Positions 44,159 through 56,841 of a stretch of DNA of 64,000 bases are shown here, in pieces. Both the position numbers and the translations under genes were made by a program. Position 1 is the first letter of the stretch; every line of letters starts with the position of its first letter. The DNA comes from Brachionus koreanus. Taxonomy: Eukaryota; Rotifera; Eurotatoria; Ploima; Brachionidae. The notes below the pieces were generated by a model that was not told where the DNA came from, ran no database searches, and saw only the letters and a program-made list of their open reading frames with translations. The stretch covers positions 1,684,118 to 1,748,117 of the forward strand of contig PJRA01000048.1 in assembly GCA_016987375.1 (NCBI GenBank), read 5' to 3'.

Positions 44159-45989
44159 TTGGCAAAACCAATAATAAACAATAAACAGTTAATAAAACTA
44201 GCATATTAATTTTGTAGCTTAAGGCCATAGCTTTCTATAGAGGAGTCGGCTTTTACAAGCCTTTTTCAAATCAAAATGGGTCTTGAAAAAAATATAATTT
44301 ATTTTGGATAGTAAACCTTCAGATCTTGGAACTAACAGACAATGAAATTCAATAATTTCAATCATGTGAAGTCTATAAGGAAAAATCACTTTTTATATCA
44401 TATTTTAGAAGAAATTAAAAAAATTAACTTGGATTTTTAGCTCTTAAGTTTTTTTTAATAAATAATTCCAAGAAATTTATTAAAATTAAGATTGATTAGC
44501 TCAAAATCTTATTTAATATCAAAAGGAATTATTTTTTTCAAATGAAATTCGAAATTTTATTATAAATTTTTGCATTATTTAAGTTTCTAGATCCTAACCT
44601 TACTTTTTTAGAAAGAATTTCATCCACACAAGTCGCATTTTTTTTTTTGCTTTGTTACCAATTTTATTTAAGATATTAAATTTATCTAGATTAAGAAAAC
44701 AATGAAAAATCTCTTTAAAAACTATTTTTTCATAATTCGTCTGAAAATTTGACCATGTAATCAAAGCTTATTGAGTTAAGCAATCCTGGACTGCTCTACT
44801 TTAAACAACAAAATTATAACCCAAACTATATTTTTGAATAAATAAATAAATAAACAACAAAATTTATTTTAATTTAGTCATACTGGCTGAAGAAATTTGA
44901 AATACAATTTAAGGAATAGTGGTGAAGAAACATTTGAATGATAGAATCAATTAAATTAATCTTAACTTTCAAACAATCGTCAATGTGATATGTTGAAATT
45001 GTTTTTAATTTTTAATATTATGGAAATTGAAATTTTAATTTAAACATAATGTGGTTATTTACATTATTTCTAATTCGTTTTATCATAAAAGTTGATTATT
45101 AATTAGTCTTGTGTATTTTGATCCAAAGAAAACAAAAAAATTACTCTCGTTCTCTAGCTTCGTATTTTGGGTCAAAATTGGATCATATAGTACTGTATAT
45201 TTTTTAGTTATTACCGTGATAATTCTAGTTAACGCTAAAATGGTAAAGCTGAACTTTAAATGTTTTTACTTTATTTGTTGCATTAAAAAAAATTAAGTGA
45301 ATAATTAATTTAAACAAGAAAATTATATCTTATCTAAAATTCTCTTTTTTCTAACCTTTTACCAATACTGATTTGGAGTGCTATCAAATGACAACAATCA
45401 TTCTTCAGCATACATGTACATCTAACTTAATTGAATCTGTTACTATTAATAAAAATCTTGAAATAACATTGGATTTTTGGAAATCTGATGAACGGTCCCA
45501 AAGATATGGAGCATAAAAAAGGTGACAAATTGACACCTGTCCTTTGAGTGTTAAATTACTTATTCATTTATTTTCAAAAAAAATAACGCCATATTCGGCG
45601 ATGAATAATATTAAATTATAAAAGAAATTCTTCCAATATAAAAAAAAAGATAATTTTTTCAATCATACCATTAAATTTACATGCTTATAAAAAAGATAGA
45701 TTTACATAATTTGTATTATACTTAATTATTATTTTTAGGAGTATTTAATTTTTTTTCTCTTTTTTTATAGTAATATGATCCCGTATTAAGAGAAAGATCC
45801 GTTACAACCCCATCATAAGCAATCAATTTCGATGGAATACTTATTTGACTGGATTTGTGTTATTTTTTTTTAGACTTATCATTGTATGTGGACTTTAATT
45901 AGTAGCTTTAGTTCTTTATTTCTTTCTCTTAAGTTATCTAGGCAGTATTTAATCGATTCATAGATCCCATTTTGACTATTTTTCTTATC
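44159..45989. other. AT-rich intergenic DNA
   Basis: No gene recognised. CCTTTGAGTGTTAA at 45541-45554 resembles the right end of the TTAA-flanked MITE family, but no matching left end was found. Confidence 0.4.
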
Positions 45990-45990
45990 T

Positions 45991-46179
45991 TCAAGCCTTA
46001 TCTCTCTGTTTTCCATCTATTTCTTCTTTATTAAGTAACTCAGTCGATCCTAATATATCACTCAGTTCTTCGATGAATTTATTGGATCGATTACCCTTTT
46101 TTTCATCATTTTTCAGCAGTTTAGACGTGAATTCATTTTCAAGTAGTCTTTTGATAAAGCTCAGTTTAGTTTGATTCAC
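45991..46179 (-). CDS. Small lysine/glutamate-rich ORF, unidentified
   Basis: A 62-codon ORF with a helical, charged composition (KFIEELSDILGSTELLNKEE). A second frame downstream on the same strand reads LEDKKNSQNGIYESIKYCLD. Together they look like a frameshifted coiled-coil segment, perhaps from a retroelement ORF1 or a dead gene. No family recognised. Confidence 0.2.
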   Translation of the reverse strand: MNQTKLSFIKRLLENEFTSKLLKNDEKKGNRSNKFIEELSDILGSTELLNKEEIDGKQRDKA

Positions 46180-46961
46180 TTGGTTCTAAATTGAGCGCAT
46201 GTAATAAGTTTGTTGTCCTCGTATTTGGCAATCTATACTGGTAAATAGAGGATTTCTAAAAACGACTTCAATTGAAATTGCATTTATAAATGTTCGATTA
46301 AGAAGCATAATACTGACTAAAACCTACGTTAACGTCTCAATTAGTTATGCAAAAAGAATTGGCTATTCTGCCATTGATTTTTTTAAAATGGTACTAAAAA
46401 TTCATTTATCTCATCAACCCAAGGAATTTTGACACAAAACGAGAGAATAAAATTTTTGAAAATTTTTTTAATAAATATTTTTTAAATTCTATGCTTATTT
46501 TTAAAATATTTTTATTTGATATTCATCACATATCGAATTCACTATAATTTTTTTGAATAAAAATTTTTAACTCAAGCATCGATAGTTAGGCTTAGTCTTT
46601 AAAAAATTCTTGAATTCTTAAATTTTGAGTTCAAAATGTGTATTTTTTCTGCAATCATTATACAAAATACTAAGAAATATCATATTGAATTAATAGTTTT
46701 TTTTGATTGAGTCTGGCTAAAAAAATAAATAAAAACACTTAAAATTTTGATTTTTGAGTTAACTTGAATTTTAAGGCCATAATTATTTTTAACCAATTTT
46801 TTTTAATCAAATTAACCAAATTTTTTTGATAATTTTTATTTTTCAAGCAAAAAAAAAAGATAATTTTAAATTTTAGTGTTTATTTAGAATCAAGAGAGTA
46901 AAGTTTTTGTTTAATAATAATTCTCAAATAGATATAAAAAAATAAAACAAATTAGCAAGTC

Positions 46962-49271
46962 CTAATCATGCCATTCTAATTTAAGTACTTGTGCTATATA
47001 TCCGTACTTATCGGCAAATTCATCAATTACTTTTGAAGTTGGTTTTCCTGCACCATGTCCAGCTTTTGTTTCAATTCTTATCAAAAATGGATTTTCTTGT
47101 TCGCCATTTAAATGTTGTAATTCTGCAATGTATTTGTATGAATGAGACGGAACAACACGATCATCATGATCAGCCGTGGTCAAAAGTATATGAGGATACT
47201 GCTTTCCTTTTTGAATTGTGTGCAAAGGTGAATATTTTATCATGTTTTTAAAATCAGCTTCGTTCTCACAACAGCCAAAATCAGATACCCAATAAGAACC
47301 AATTGTGAATTTATGGAATCTTAACATGTCACACACAGCCACATCCCCAATCACAACTTTATACAAATCTGGTCTTTGATTCACACATGCGGTTACCAAT
47401 AGACCTCCATTGGAGCCGCCATTAATCACTAATCTAAATTTTTTTTTATATAATTTTAAATGAAAATAAAAAACATTTTTCAAACTTTTCTCTGTTAGTG
47501 TAACCGTTTGATGTTAAATATTCAGCAGCTGATATGAAATCATCAAATACATTTTGTTTTTTCATGAGCCGACCAGCATTATACCACTCTTCACCATATT
47601 CACCACCTCCTCTTAGATTGACACAAGCGTAAATTCCATCAAAATGCTGAAGCCATATGAGACGAGCTATTGAAAAAGTTGGTGTCAGAGAAATGTTAAA
47701 TCCTCCATAACCATACAAAAAAACTGGATTTTGAGGATTTCTTTCAAGGTTTTTTTTAGACACCAAGAACATTGGAATTTTAGTACCATCTTTTGACTCA
47801 AAAAATATTTGTTCAGATTTAAATTGGCTTAAATCTAAACCTTTGAATTCTGATTGTCTAAATAAAGTGGGTTCGCCAAAATTTTCGCTAAATTTAAACT
47901 GATAAATGTCACCAGGACTTGTAAAAGATGAAAATTTATAGAAAAAAAAGTCCTGATTTTTCTTAGCACTAAGCTCAATTAACGATCCTATCTCGGTCTT
48001 GAATTTTTTAATTTCTTTTCCAGTTTTCAAATCATAAAGACTTAATTCATCTTTACAATGATGCAAATAATTTATAATTAAAATATTTTCATTAACACAA
48101 TACGCATCTTGAAGAACATCCTTAGTTTCAGGAATCAATTCTTTGAATTTTAATTCCGAGTCTGCTAAGTCTACATTAACTAGCTTGTATCGTAAAGCAT
48201 TTGAATTTGTTTTTAAAGTAAACATAGTTCCTTCATTAGTAATATACTTAAATTGAAAATTAAAAATTATATTTTTTGAATCATTTTTGAAAATTACTTC
48301 GTATTTCGAGTCAAAATTTGAGACAATTTTTTTAAAATTAAGATCTTGGCTAACTTGATGGTTGGCTTGAGCAAGATCATAAATCCATAGCTGATTGACA
48401 GGATCACATGATTTAGAAATGCTCATAATTATAAAATTTCCGCAGTCGGATACTTCAGCATGACCCATCCAATTGGGTTCATCGGGAAATCTGGCACAAA
48501 CAATATCTTCTGATTGTTTAGTTCCTATTTTGTGATAGAATAATTGCTGATATTCGTTTTTTTCAATTGCAGTTCCATCAGATTTCAAATTCGGAAAAGC
48601 ATTGTAAAATATTCCTTTATTATCATGAGTCCAACTTAAACAACTGAATTTTATATTTTCCAAGACATCTGGCAAATCTTGATTTGTGTTTACAGATTTG
48701 AATTTTATTTTTCCCCAATCCGAACCTTTTTCGCATACAATATACGCTAAATAGTTTCCATCTTCGGAAAATCTGTACTGTTGTAAAGATGTGGTGCCAT
48801 CTTGAGAGAATTTATTTGGATCCAAAAATTCTCTTGGCTCTGAGTCCAATGTGTCCTGTTGATACAAAACACTTTGGTTTTGTAGTCCACTATTTTTAAA
48901 AAAATAAAAATATTTTCCTTTTCTGAATGGAACACCATAGCGTGGATAATTCCATAATTCCGTTATTCTTTAATTATCAATTTGTTTAAAATGGTTTTTG
49001 GTTGACAAAAGTAAAAAACCTGTTTTTTATATTGGTTCTGTATTTACATTTATCTAGAAATTCATTAGTCAACTTGTTTTGATCATCTACAAACTTTTTG
49101 GTCTCATCCGAATCCGGATCCTCGAGCCATCTATACGGGTCTTTAATCTAAAAGCAAAAAATTTTATTTTATTTTATTTACTGAAAATTAAACAAAGAAA
49201 TCTACTTCCACTCCGTGAAAATTTTCCACTATCGTTTCGTCTCTGCGCACTCTGGGATAATTGATTGGCAT
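46962..49271 (-). CDS. PREP: Prolyl oligopeptidase (prolyl endopeptidase), four exons
   Basis: Exons 49271-49206, 49147-49020, 48967-47486 and 47433-46962 give 715 residues (human PREP 710), with introns of 58, 52 and 52 nt. The start [20 protein letters not shown] is followed by [11 protein letters not shown] as in the family. A seven-bladed propeller region includes [12 protein letters not shown], and the C-terminal hydrolase has [26 protein letters not shown] and the serine-elbow GGSNGG. The catalytic triad is visible: S566, an Asp in [10 protein letters not shown] (649/650) and H685 in KAGHGAGK. It is a cytosolic S9A peptidase cutting after proline in short peptides. All catalytic residues are present. 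An in-frame upstream ATG at 49379 would add 36 mostly basic, Ser/Asn-rich residues. The third intron lies just before the serine elbow. Confidence 0.95.
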
Positions 49272-49424
49272 TTTGCTAATTTTTTTAAAATGATTTAGTT
49301 GACTTTTAAAAATTAGCTTATTCGATGAATTTGAAGAATTTCTTAACTTGAATGAAAAATGAACTAAATTACGAAGCATAATTGTGCTAATTTTTGAAAA
49401 AAAATTTATTGCATCTATTAACAT

Positions 49425-50169
49425 TTAAAAATTTTTTTTTTCATTGAACTAAAAATATTAAGAAATGATCTTTGACTTATTTCTTTTTTAATTAATTATT
49501 TTAAAAAAAATATTTTAAATTAAAATTTTTAATTATTGAAAAAAAATCTGCTTTCATGATATCTTTAACTATACTTTATATACTAATCTATTAGATTAGT
49601 TAACCATTATTTGATATTGATTTTTTCTATTAATATTCCAAAAAATGCAACCGGACACAATTAAATTGATTTTTTGCTTTTCAATAAAGAAATTTTCGCT
49701 ATTAGCTATAAAGATATAGATGCCGTTTAAAAAATTTTCGGCATTAATTTAAAATAAAGTTGATAAGAAATTATAATTTTAAATTTTAAAAAAATTGAGG
49801 TCTTAATCGATTTCAAAAATGAATGTAAAATTTCCGATTGATTGTGATCAAATTGGTCGACACCATAAGAAACTGCTTCATTCAAATTCAATTTTACTTC
49901 GAAGAATTTTATTTAAATCGAATTTCAACAAAAAGAATATCAGTTCTTTCTTAACAAAATTTTTGGTTTAAGCTGATCCATTTTTGGTTTCAGCTTTTTC
50001 ATTGAAAACAATAACAATACTTAATTTAATTTAATTAATTTTATTTTAGAGTTTATTCTTAAAAATAAATAAATATTTTTTTAAATATCTTGAAACACAG
50101 ACATTTTTAAAATTTTGAACCTGAATTATAATCAAGTTTTTAATTTTAATGCACATGCCAAATTAGATT
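49425..50169. other. AT-rich intergenic DNA upstream of PREP
   Basis: No gene or motif recognised. Confidence 0.4.
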
Positions 50170-50175
50170 TATTAA

Positions 50176-50321
50176 AATGAAAGCTCTGATGTTATTGCTC
50201 AAGCTCAGTCCGGTACCGGTAAAATAGCTACCTTTTTCACTTCAATATTACAGCAATTCGACATGTCAATCAAAAGCTGTCAAGCTCTAATTTTGGCGCC
50301 AACAAGAGAATTGGCTCAACA
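50176..50321 (+). pseudogene. eIF4A (DEAD-box helicase) fragment
   Basis: About 49 codons read [38 protein letters not shown] and TRELAQQ: motif I to motif Ia of eIF4A, almost colinear with the animal protein. The Walker-A GKT is GKI here, which should abolish ATP binding. The match stops exactly at GTAAATTT after the last CAA, which looks like a splice donor, but no other eIF4A exon was found within several kilobases. It is best read as a dead partial gene duplicate that kept an exon boundary, not a processed copy. Confidence 0.65.
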
Positions 50322-51824
50322 AGTAAATTTAATTTATGTGCGTTAGCGTTAGAAATTGTATCTAAAGAATAATTAATAAAGGGAATGATATTTTTTTCTA
50401 AGATTTTGGGAAAAAATCTTGTAAATTTATTTTTGATTTTAATATTATTTATTTTAGTTTTTTGGATAATACTTAAACTTTGTCTTATAAACTACATTCT
50501 TTTTTTTTTTTATTTTTTCTTTTTTTCTTATTTTTAAAAATTTTTTTTTTACATCGCCTTAAAGGCGTTAACTGAAATGAATAAATATATAAATAAATAA
50601 ATATAAACCCTGGAATTGGTGAGATGGTGTTTAATACATTAGACAAAGTTTTGTTACGATTTATGGTTTCGTTTATTTAAATTTTTACAGCGTCTTCTAT
50701 AAAAATATTAATATATTTCCTTTATTATATCAACTTTTTGTTTAAAATTTTAGCTTAAATTAAGATGTTGAAAAGAGGAGCAAAATACAATCACTTAAAT
50801 AACTTAAACACTTAATAAACTTATTTATTTAAAATGGTCTCTTGTATTATTCCACATTTTTCTTTTCTTTTTTTAAATTTTTTCAATTTTGTATTTTTAA
50901 AGATAAAAAAAAAACTTTTTTTTTCTAAATCTAAAATTTATTCTAGAAAATTGCTTCATCATAAATAGATTATCTTTTTTTATTTTAAAATTTTAAGTTT
51001 TATTTAAATTGAGCAAAAATTTTTACCACAAAAATTCAAGGTCAAAGTCCACACTTGACTTTGACTTTTTTCAGAGTGATTTTTTAATTTCAAGATATTA
51101 AAAAAAAATTTATTAATTTTAAAAACTCTATCATAAAATTTATTTATTTAAATTAGATATTTATATGTGTTAATAAGCTATCTGCATCAACCAAAAATTT
51201 TGTATAGTTAGAATTGACATTCTTTAAATTTCGGTTTAATGAGGCTGGAATATCGAACATTTTATTAAGCGTTGTAACAGGTTCAACTGTTATGATTAAG
51301 ATATGCTAATTAAAAAAATATGTTCTGATACATTTTGCATCGTCATTTAGATTTTAGGATATCATGGTTTATCAAGATGACTTGTTTAACTTTTTATGGT
51401 TTCGAGTTTAAGTCTAAATGATAGACCATGATATACCGAATCTTATGACAATAAACAAAAAATTGAACTGAACTCTAATGGAACATTTTCTGAAGTTTTT
51501 TTTTGATACATTCAAACACTTGAAATTTATTTCATATTTTTTCCAAAACTTATGAATAAAAAAAATTTCATTAACTTAATGTTTATTTAGAGAAAAAAAA
51601 AACTCTATCAAAATAATGACTATTTACTGTAATTATTGGCCGGAAAAAAAATTTACTACAAAAATGATGGGTTATTGATTTTTTTCTTTAGGTTTGATTT
51701 TGACAATTTAATTGTGTTCTAATACAAATAATAAATTTAAACATAAATCAGTAAAAAAATTTGATCATAAAATAAATTAAAAATAACTCTAAATTAATTT
51801 TAGTAAAAAATATTCTATTTTAAT
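50322..51824. other. AT-rich intergenic DNA with a small hairpin
   Basis: An imperfect inverted pair, GATATCATGGTTTATCA at 51358 and TGATAGACCATGATATACC near 51420-51438, could form a hairpin. Otherwise low-complexity sequence, including an ATAAATAAATA run at 50580-50605. Confidence 0.4.
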
Positions 51825-54397
51825 TCATACTGTAGGAAGTGCACTAATTATTGTCTTGGCGAATGCAGCCGCACATATAGCTGCATATGGCTGCCATTCT
51901 TTAGTAGTTGTTCCATCTGAATAGTCCGAAATACTTCTAATAATTATAAAACTGTCTTTCCTGTTGCCTTCGATGGACTCCATCACCTGATCCATTCCGG
52001 TATCAAAGCACAAAATTCCATTTTCCTCTGACAAAGAATTTCTTAGGCCATCATTTTTAGTAAGAGCCTCACCACTGGCTATTCTTCCAAACTTAAGTAC
52101 TGGATAACCATACTCTCTTCTATTAAATGATCCACTCGAATCAGTTGGATGATCAACTTCAATTACATTTTTATCATCAAAAGTAAAAAGCAACTTATCT
52201 TCAACAGGTCGTCTGCAGTCTAATTCTTTGCTTGTCAGCATCTCTACTCCTTCATTAATATAAGTCTCCCATGGATACATTTGCTCCGATTGAGGGTCAT
52301 AACTCTTTTGTATTGTTTGAACTATTCGATATAAATCAGGTGATTTTGGTAACCACGATTTTGTTGAATACTGAAATCCTCTTTGACTTTTAGTTATTTC
52401 AAATTGTCCATAAATAAAATCTTCTTCACTTGTGTCGCTTAGATCTGGAACTGATACAACAATATCACCTCGACGTAAATGTCGACCAAAGTCCGAATAA
52501 TTGGGAACTGCACCTGCACACCCAACCAAGAAAACATGTTCTATTTGATCAAAAATGCCCAGTAAACGCGTTGTTGTATTACCTGATGTAATTTTAGCAC
52601 TTCGACTATCTTTGTTTAATAAAGGCAGTTTTGTACTCACAACTCGATGATTACCAATCAGTCCAATAGTGTAAACATTTGATTCACCTTATTTAAAAAA
52701 AATTATTTTGTTAAAATTCATTAAATTTTTTATTTTAAAAACGCAATAAGCCGTGACAAAAAAAGCTGTTTTTATTTGCAAAAGATTTTTTTAAAGCTTG
52801 ATAAATATCAAAAATTTACCTAAGCCTATTAATTATGTATTTTATTTTTATAAACAAAATTTTAAAATAAAAAAATTTTAATAAAAAAAATCAAAAAAGA
52901 AATACCTTCAGGTTTTCGGCGATAAAATGTTATTTTTTCAGTCATCATGGCATCAACAGCGAGTTTTTCATAATAGTTGACCGTAATTATTGCTATGGTC
53001 GGCTTTTGGAAGTCAGGCAGCACTGGTTGTTGTTGAACCTCATAAAAGTCTTTTAAGAGTTTTATTTAAGTTGTTGCTATTTTAAGTTGAAATTATAATG
53101 ATCCTTTTTTAGCTTTTAAGATAACAAAATATGTCGTTACTAATTAGAAACCAAGAACTTTAAGAGATTGTAAAAATAAGAGCAAAAAATTTTTTTAAAA
53201 TCTAATTTTTGGACTTTAAAATAACCAAATTGAAAAATTTTAAATTATTTTTTTTTAATCAAAATGACATTTTTGTTTTGTTGACATTTTCATTATAAAA
53301 ACTGATTTAAATTAAAATTGAGCTCTAATATTTTTATGATAAAAATAAAAGTGCAATAAAACTATAAAATTGACCGAAAAAGAGAAAATATTACCGTGTT
53401 GATCATGGACATGAGCGAACTTTCGCACCCAGCTGGCTCCATCGTCATAAAATTTGACCAAATCTCTATCTAACAGATTACACAATAGCTTGTAGACCAG
53501 CTCATGGTCTGCATGAGTTAAACTTAAAAAAAAATCCATTATTCAATTCTCATCTAAAAATGAAAATATATCATCACTTGGCTAGCTCTTCAATAGACAT
53601 TGGATTCGGAAAAGAACGTTCCAAGAATTCTAAAATTTTCCCACTTATTATCATCTCAAATTGTTTAGGATCTTTTTGGCCGACTTGAAAAAAAATTATT
53701 AAATTTTTTAAAAAAAAAAAAATTCATCAATGAAGAATGTCTAATCTAACAATTAAAGAATTTAGAAACAATCTCTCACTTTCTTCGATTAGTTCTGATT
53801 TTAGATGCATTACAGACGATGTGATTTTATTAGCAATAGATAAAACTTAAAAAAAATTTCCATTTGGATAAAGCAATATAAAAATGAGCAACAAATGAAT
53901 TGAGCTTATAAAAACTTACATTGAGATCCAAGTGGTTGAGGTTTTCCAATTTTTTCAATTTCTACTTTTACTCTTGTGATAGATTTGAGTGCTTTGATCA
54001 TTTGCATAATGCGAAGCAAAAATGAAAAATAATCCCGCGGAAAATCTTGCTTAAACAAGTTTCGAAAAAACATATTTGAACATGTTAAATGCTCTTTTTT
54101 GTCATTATTGATGAACCAGAATTTCAGCACCCGTTGCTCTTGCTGTTCTTCAGTATGAGTCAAATGTTTCATTAAAATTTTCAGCTTAAATGACAAGTCA
54201 AATTTTCCAAAATTTAACATTGATTCTTGCTGCTGTAGTGAAATTGGTTGCTTGACTATAAAGCCGGCAAATGAGCCCTCGGCTTCATGTAGAATCAATT
54301 TTTCTTCCTCAGGAGTTAGCTTTGACTTTCGCTCTATTATCGACTGGTTTAGCGCCGGATTTTTCGAAACTAATGGTTCTAGTACTATATACTCCAT
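51825..54397 (-). CDS. Winged-helix / nucleoside-phosphorylase-superfamily fusion protein, six exons
   Basis: Exons 54397-53920, 53845-53780, 53683-53578, 53522-53395, 53049-52906 and 52687-51825 join in frame through GT-AG introns (74, 96, 55, 345 and 218 nt) to 594 residues. The first 160 residues are not assigned. About 180-255 looks like a winged helix (SIEELANLTHADHELVYKLL, DRDLVKFYDDGASWVRKF). From about 275 on is a PNP/UDP phosphorylase fold: PTIAIITVNYYEKLAVDAMM, NVYTIGLIGNHRVVSTKLPL, HVFLVGCAGAVPNYSDFGRH, RRGDIVVSVPD, CFDTGMDQVMESIEGNRKDS and IIRSISDYSDG. The last three are the substrate-site and ISD-type motifs of nucleosidases. Similar fusions are known in other invertebrates, but no function is known to me. 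The second exon donor (53779) was chosen because only it keeps the frame. Confidence 0.8.
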
Positions 54398-54503
54398 TTT
54401 TTGATTTAATGACTAAATTAGACAACTTAGAGTATTTAAACCAGCAGACTAGCTGATAAGCGAATTGGGTCGATATGAAAAAATCTTTTTTTTTATCAAT
54501 CAA

Positions 54504-55260
54504 AATAAAACGTAAAAATTATGAAGCTTAATGATATTTTGTTTCAAAAGCTCTTTAAAAAAATATAATAATTATACAGGTAATATATATTTTTATATAT
54601 TTATATTCATGAATCACCTTTTTCTTTATTTGAATTTTAGCTAAACTTTTTCTACATACTCTATTTTATTTTACTATAGGTTTTGCTAAATTGTCTTTAA
54701 ATGTAATTTCTTTGAGAAAAAAAAAAAGGTTAAATATTTTTTCTAATTATAAGTTCGACTCCTTTTTTTAATATTATGTTTAAACAACGGTCGTTCATAA
54801 TCTTTACCACAAAAAAAAAAGAATAAAAATTGATTTTTCAAAATTTTCCGTAATTCATAATTTTAATTAAAATATTTATTTTTTGTCCAAATTGAGTTGA
54901 TTATTCGAAAATATTTTGATAATTAAAAAAGCATTGCCTAATAGACGACTCTTTGATCGAAAAAATCTTTTTTAATTTGTTTCTACCCAATTTTTGAGTA
55001 AAAATCCTTTATTAGCGGATTAACTTAAAAATTATTTATTAAAATTAGATTACATTCTCATTAATCAAAATACTAGAAAAAAATTTTTAGAAAATAAATT
55101 TTCTAAATACTCTTGATATAGGTCTATAAATTAATATAACCTGAATTTAGAATTTGGTCATATTATGATTTAAGAAGCAATTAAATTTTTCAATGAAACC
55201 TTTTAAATAAATGAGAAACTTTAAGAAAATTTAAAAAAGCTTTTAAAAAAAATTTTTTAA
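54504..55260. other. AT-rich intergenic DNA
   Basis: Nothing recognised. Confidence 0.4.
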
Positions 55261-55269
55261 TTTTGGATG

Positions 55270-55690
55270 GGGTCATTATTTTTGATTTCCACTCAAGTCG
55301 ATTTTTTGCCTTTAGCCTTGCTTCTCTTCATGCCATTGCCATTTCAGTGAGCTTTTTCGAGATAATTAATATCCATGTTACTGCTGGTCATCCTGCCTTG
55401 CGTCACATTTAAGGTGTCCATCTAAGAACTCTTTTTGGTATTAGTGTTTGTTTCATTTAAGTTACATGTCCACGCCATCGCAGTCTTTTATTTTCGATTC
55501 ATTGACTTAATGATTTATAATTTGTCTTTGTCTATAGTTCAGCGTTGCAAAATGTCTCAGGCCAGTGTATCCTTCTTGTGTGCAAGTTTTCAGGCTTTTT
55601 CTGTCTTATTCACATATTTCCCAATATTTGCTATATTACATCAGCATTGCTTTTACTTTCGTTGTTAATAATTAAGGTTCAGGAAATGTA
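55270..55690 (-). mobile_element. RTE-like retrotransposon 3' end
   Basis: The reverse complement matches the plus-strand remnant at 17930-18450 block by block: CCTGAAAACTTGCACACAAG and ACACTGGCCTGAGACATT near 55540-55610, then the AGTAACATGG block near 55380. The same region is also similar to 38690-38900. The open-frame segments inside (such as 55435-55668 on the plus strand) are antisense shadows. The copy is full of stops. Confidence 0.65.
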
Positions 55691-56300
55691 TAACGTCGAC
55701 GTTTTCTTATAATTCGATTTTCGGCCTCAAATTCTTTAACTGCTTTTGTGAAAACCTCCAAAAACAAATTTTCTATGCGAAGTCGAAAAAAAAAAGTTTT
55801 TTCGCTTGAATGGACTCAAAGATTTAATTAGTTTGCAATTATATGCTTTGGTTAGATGCATATATCTTGAGCAAAAGTATATAAAACATGAGGAAATTAC
55901 ATATCATTTCAAAGAACATAATTTTTTTATAACTAGAATACGATATCTTTATCTTTTAAAAAAATCATCTTTGAAATTTTTAAAAAAATTAAAGGCATTA
56001 TGAAATTCATACACAAATCGAACAAAAATTCCTCCTTTTTAGATAAATTAAAAATTTTCTAAAATAAAATATTTGCTTATTTTTTTTTATCTAAAATTTA
56101 AATCATATATTAAAATGAGATATTTTATAAAAATTTTTTAAAAACATTTTAAGTAAATGAGTTATCTTTTTAAATTCCAAAAATTTTTAAAATAAATATA
56201 ATGAAGATTTTAATCTCTATTGTAAAAAAATTTTCCTTTTTTAAAATCAAAATTAAATTAAATTAGAAAAATTAAACTAAATTAACTAAATTTAATTTTT
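55691..56300. other. Intergenic DNA, nothing recognised
   Basis: A 65-codon frame at 55806-56003 has no similarity to anything I know. Confidence 0.35.
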
Positions 56301-56470
56301 CAAATTTGATCAAAAAATTTTAAATGCGCAATTAAATTTCATAGAATTTTTAGAAGTTAGAATCATTTTTAAAAATTTTAAAAAATAAACCTTTAAAATT
56401 AAATAATAAGCAATTTTAAAATGTTCGATGAAATTTAATTGCTCATTTTAAATGTTTTAATCAAATTTCA
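56301..56470. repeat. Long AT-rich inverted repeat (hairpin of about 50-bp arms)
   Basis: The left arm contains CAAATTTGATC, TTTTAAATG and GCAATTAAATTTCAT. The right arm carries the same blocks inverted (ATGAAATTTAATTGC, CATTTTAAATG, TTTAATCAAATTTC) with few mismatches, around a spacer of about 70 bp. It is a probable small palindromic transposon remnant. Confidence 0.5.
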
Positions 56471-56841
56471 TTTTTTAAATTTTATAAAAAATTCTACTTT
56501 CTAAAATTTAATAAATAAATAATGATTAAAAAATACTGCAACATAGTGTAAGTTAAATTGCACCTACCAAGAATGAAATTTATTCATTTTTAAAAAAAGA
56601 AAATCACGCCAACATTCTTAGAGAATCGATATAATTTTTACATGTATTTAAGTGATAAGTTACAAGTCAAGTCCAAGAGATGTCTTTTTCAAAAATTTAG
56701 AAAAAAAAAGAACAAGTCTTTCTTTTAAAGCAGAGTGAATTTTCAGAATGAATTGAACTTTTTTTGTTTTAATTTATTTGAGAAAAAATATTAATATTTT
56801 GAGTTTAAGAAAAAAAAAACTAAGAATTTTTAGTTTTTTTT

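Noticed and set aside
47446..47490. PREP continuing as [16 protein letters not shown] to the stop
   Set aside because: A GT-AG intron at 47485-47434 restores the conserved [13 protein letters not shown] junction.
50464..50610. A further eIF4A exon downstream of 50321
   Set aside because: No frame resembling motif Ib or DEAD was found on either strand in the next kilobases.
53762..53779. Alternative donor at ATT|GTTAG in the winged-helix/phosphorylase gene
   Set aside because: It puts the next exon in a frame with an early stop; the GAAGAAA|GTGAG donor keeps the frame.
55435..55668. A 77-codon plus-strand ORF as a membrane protein
   Set aside because: It is the complement of RTE-like retrotransposon sequence.
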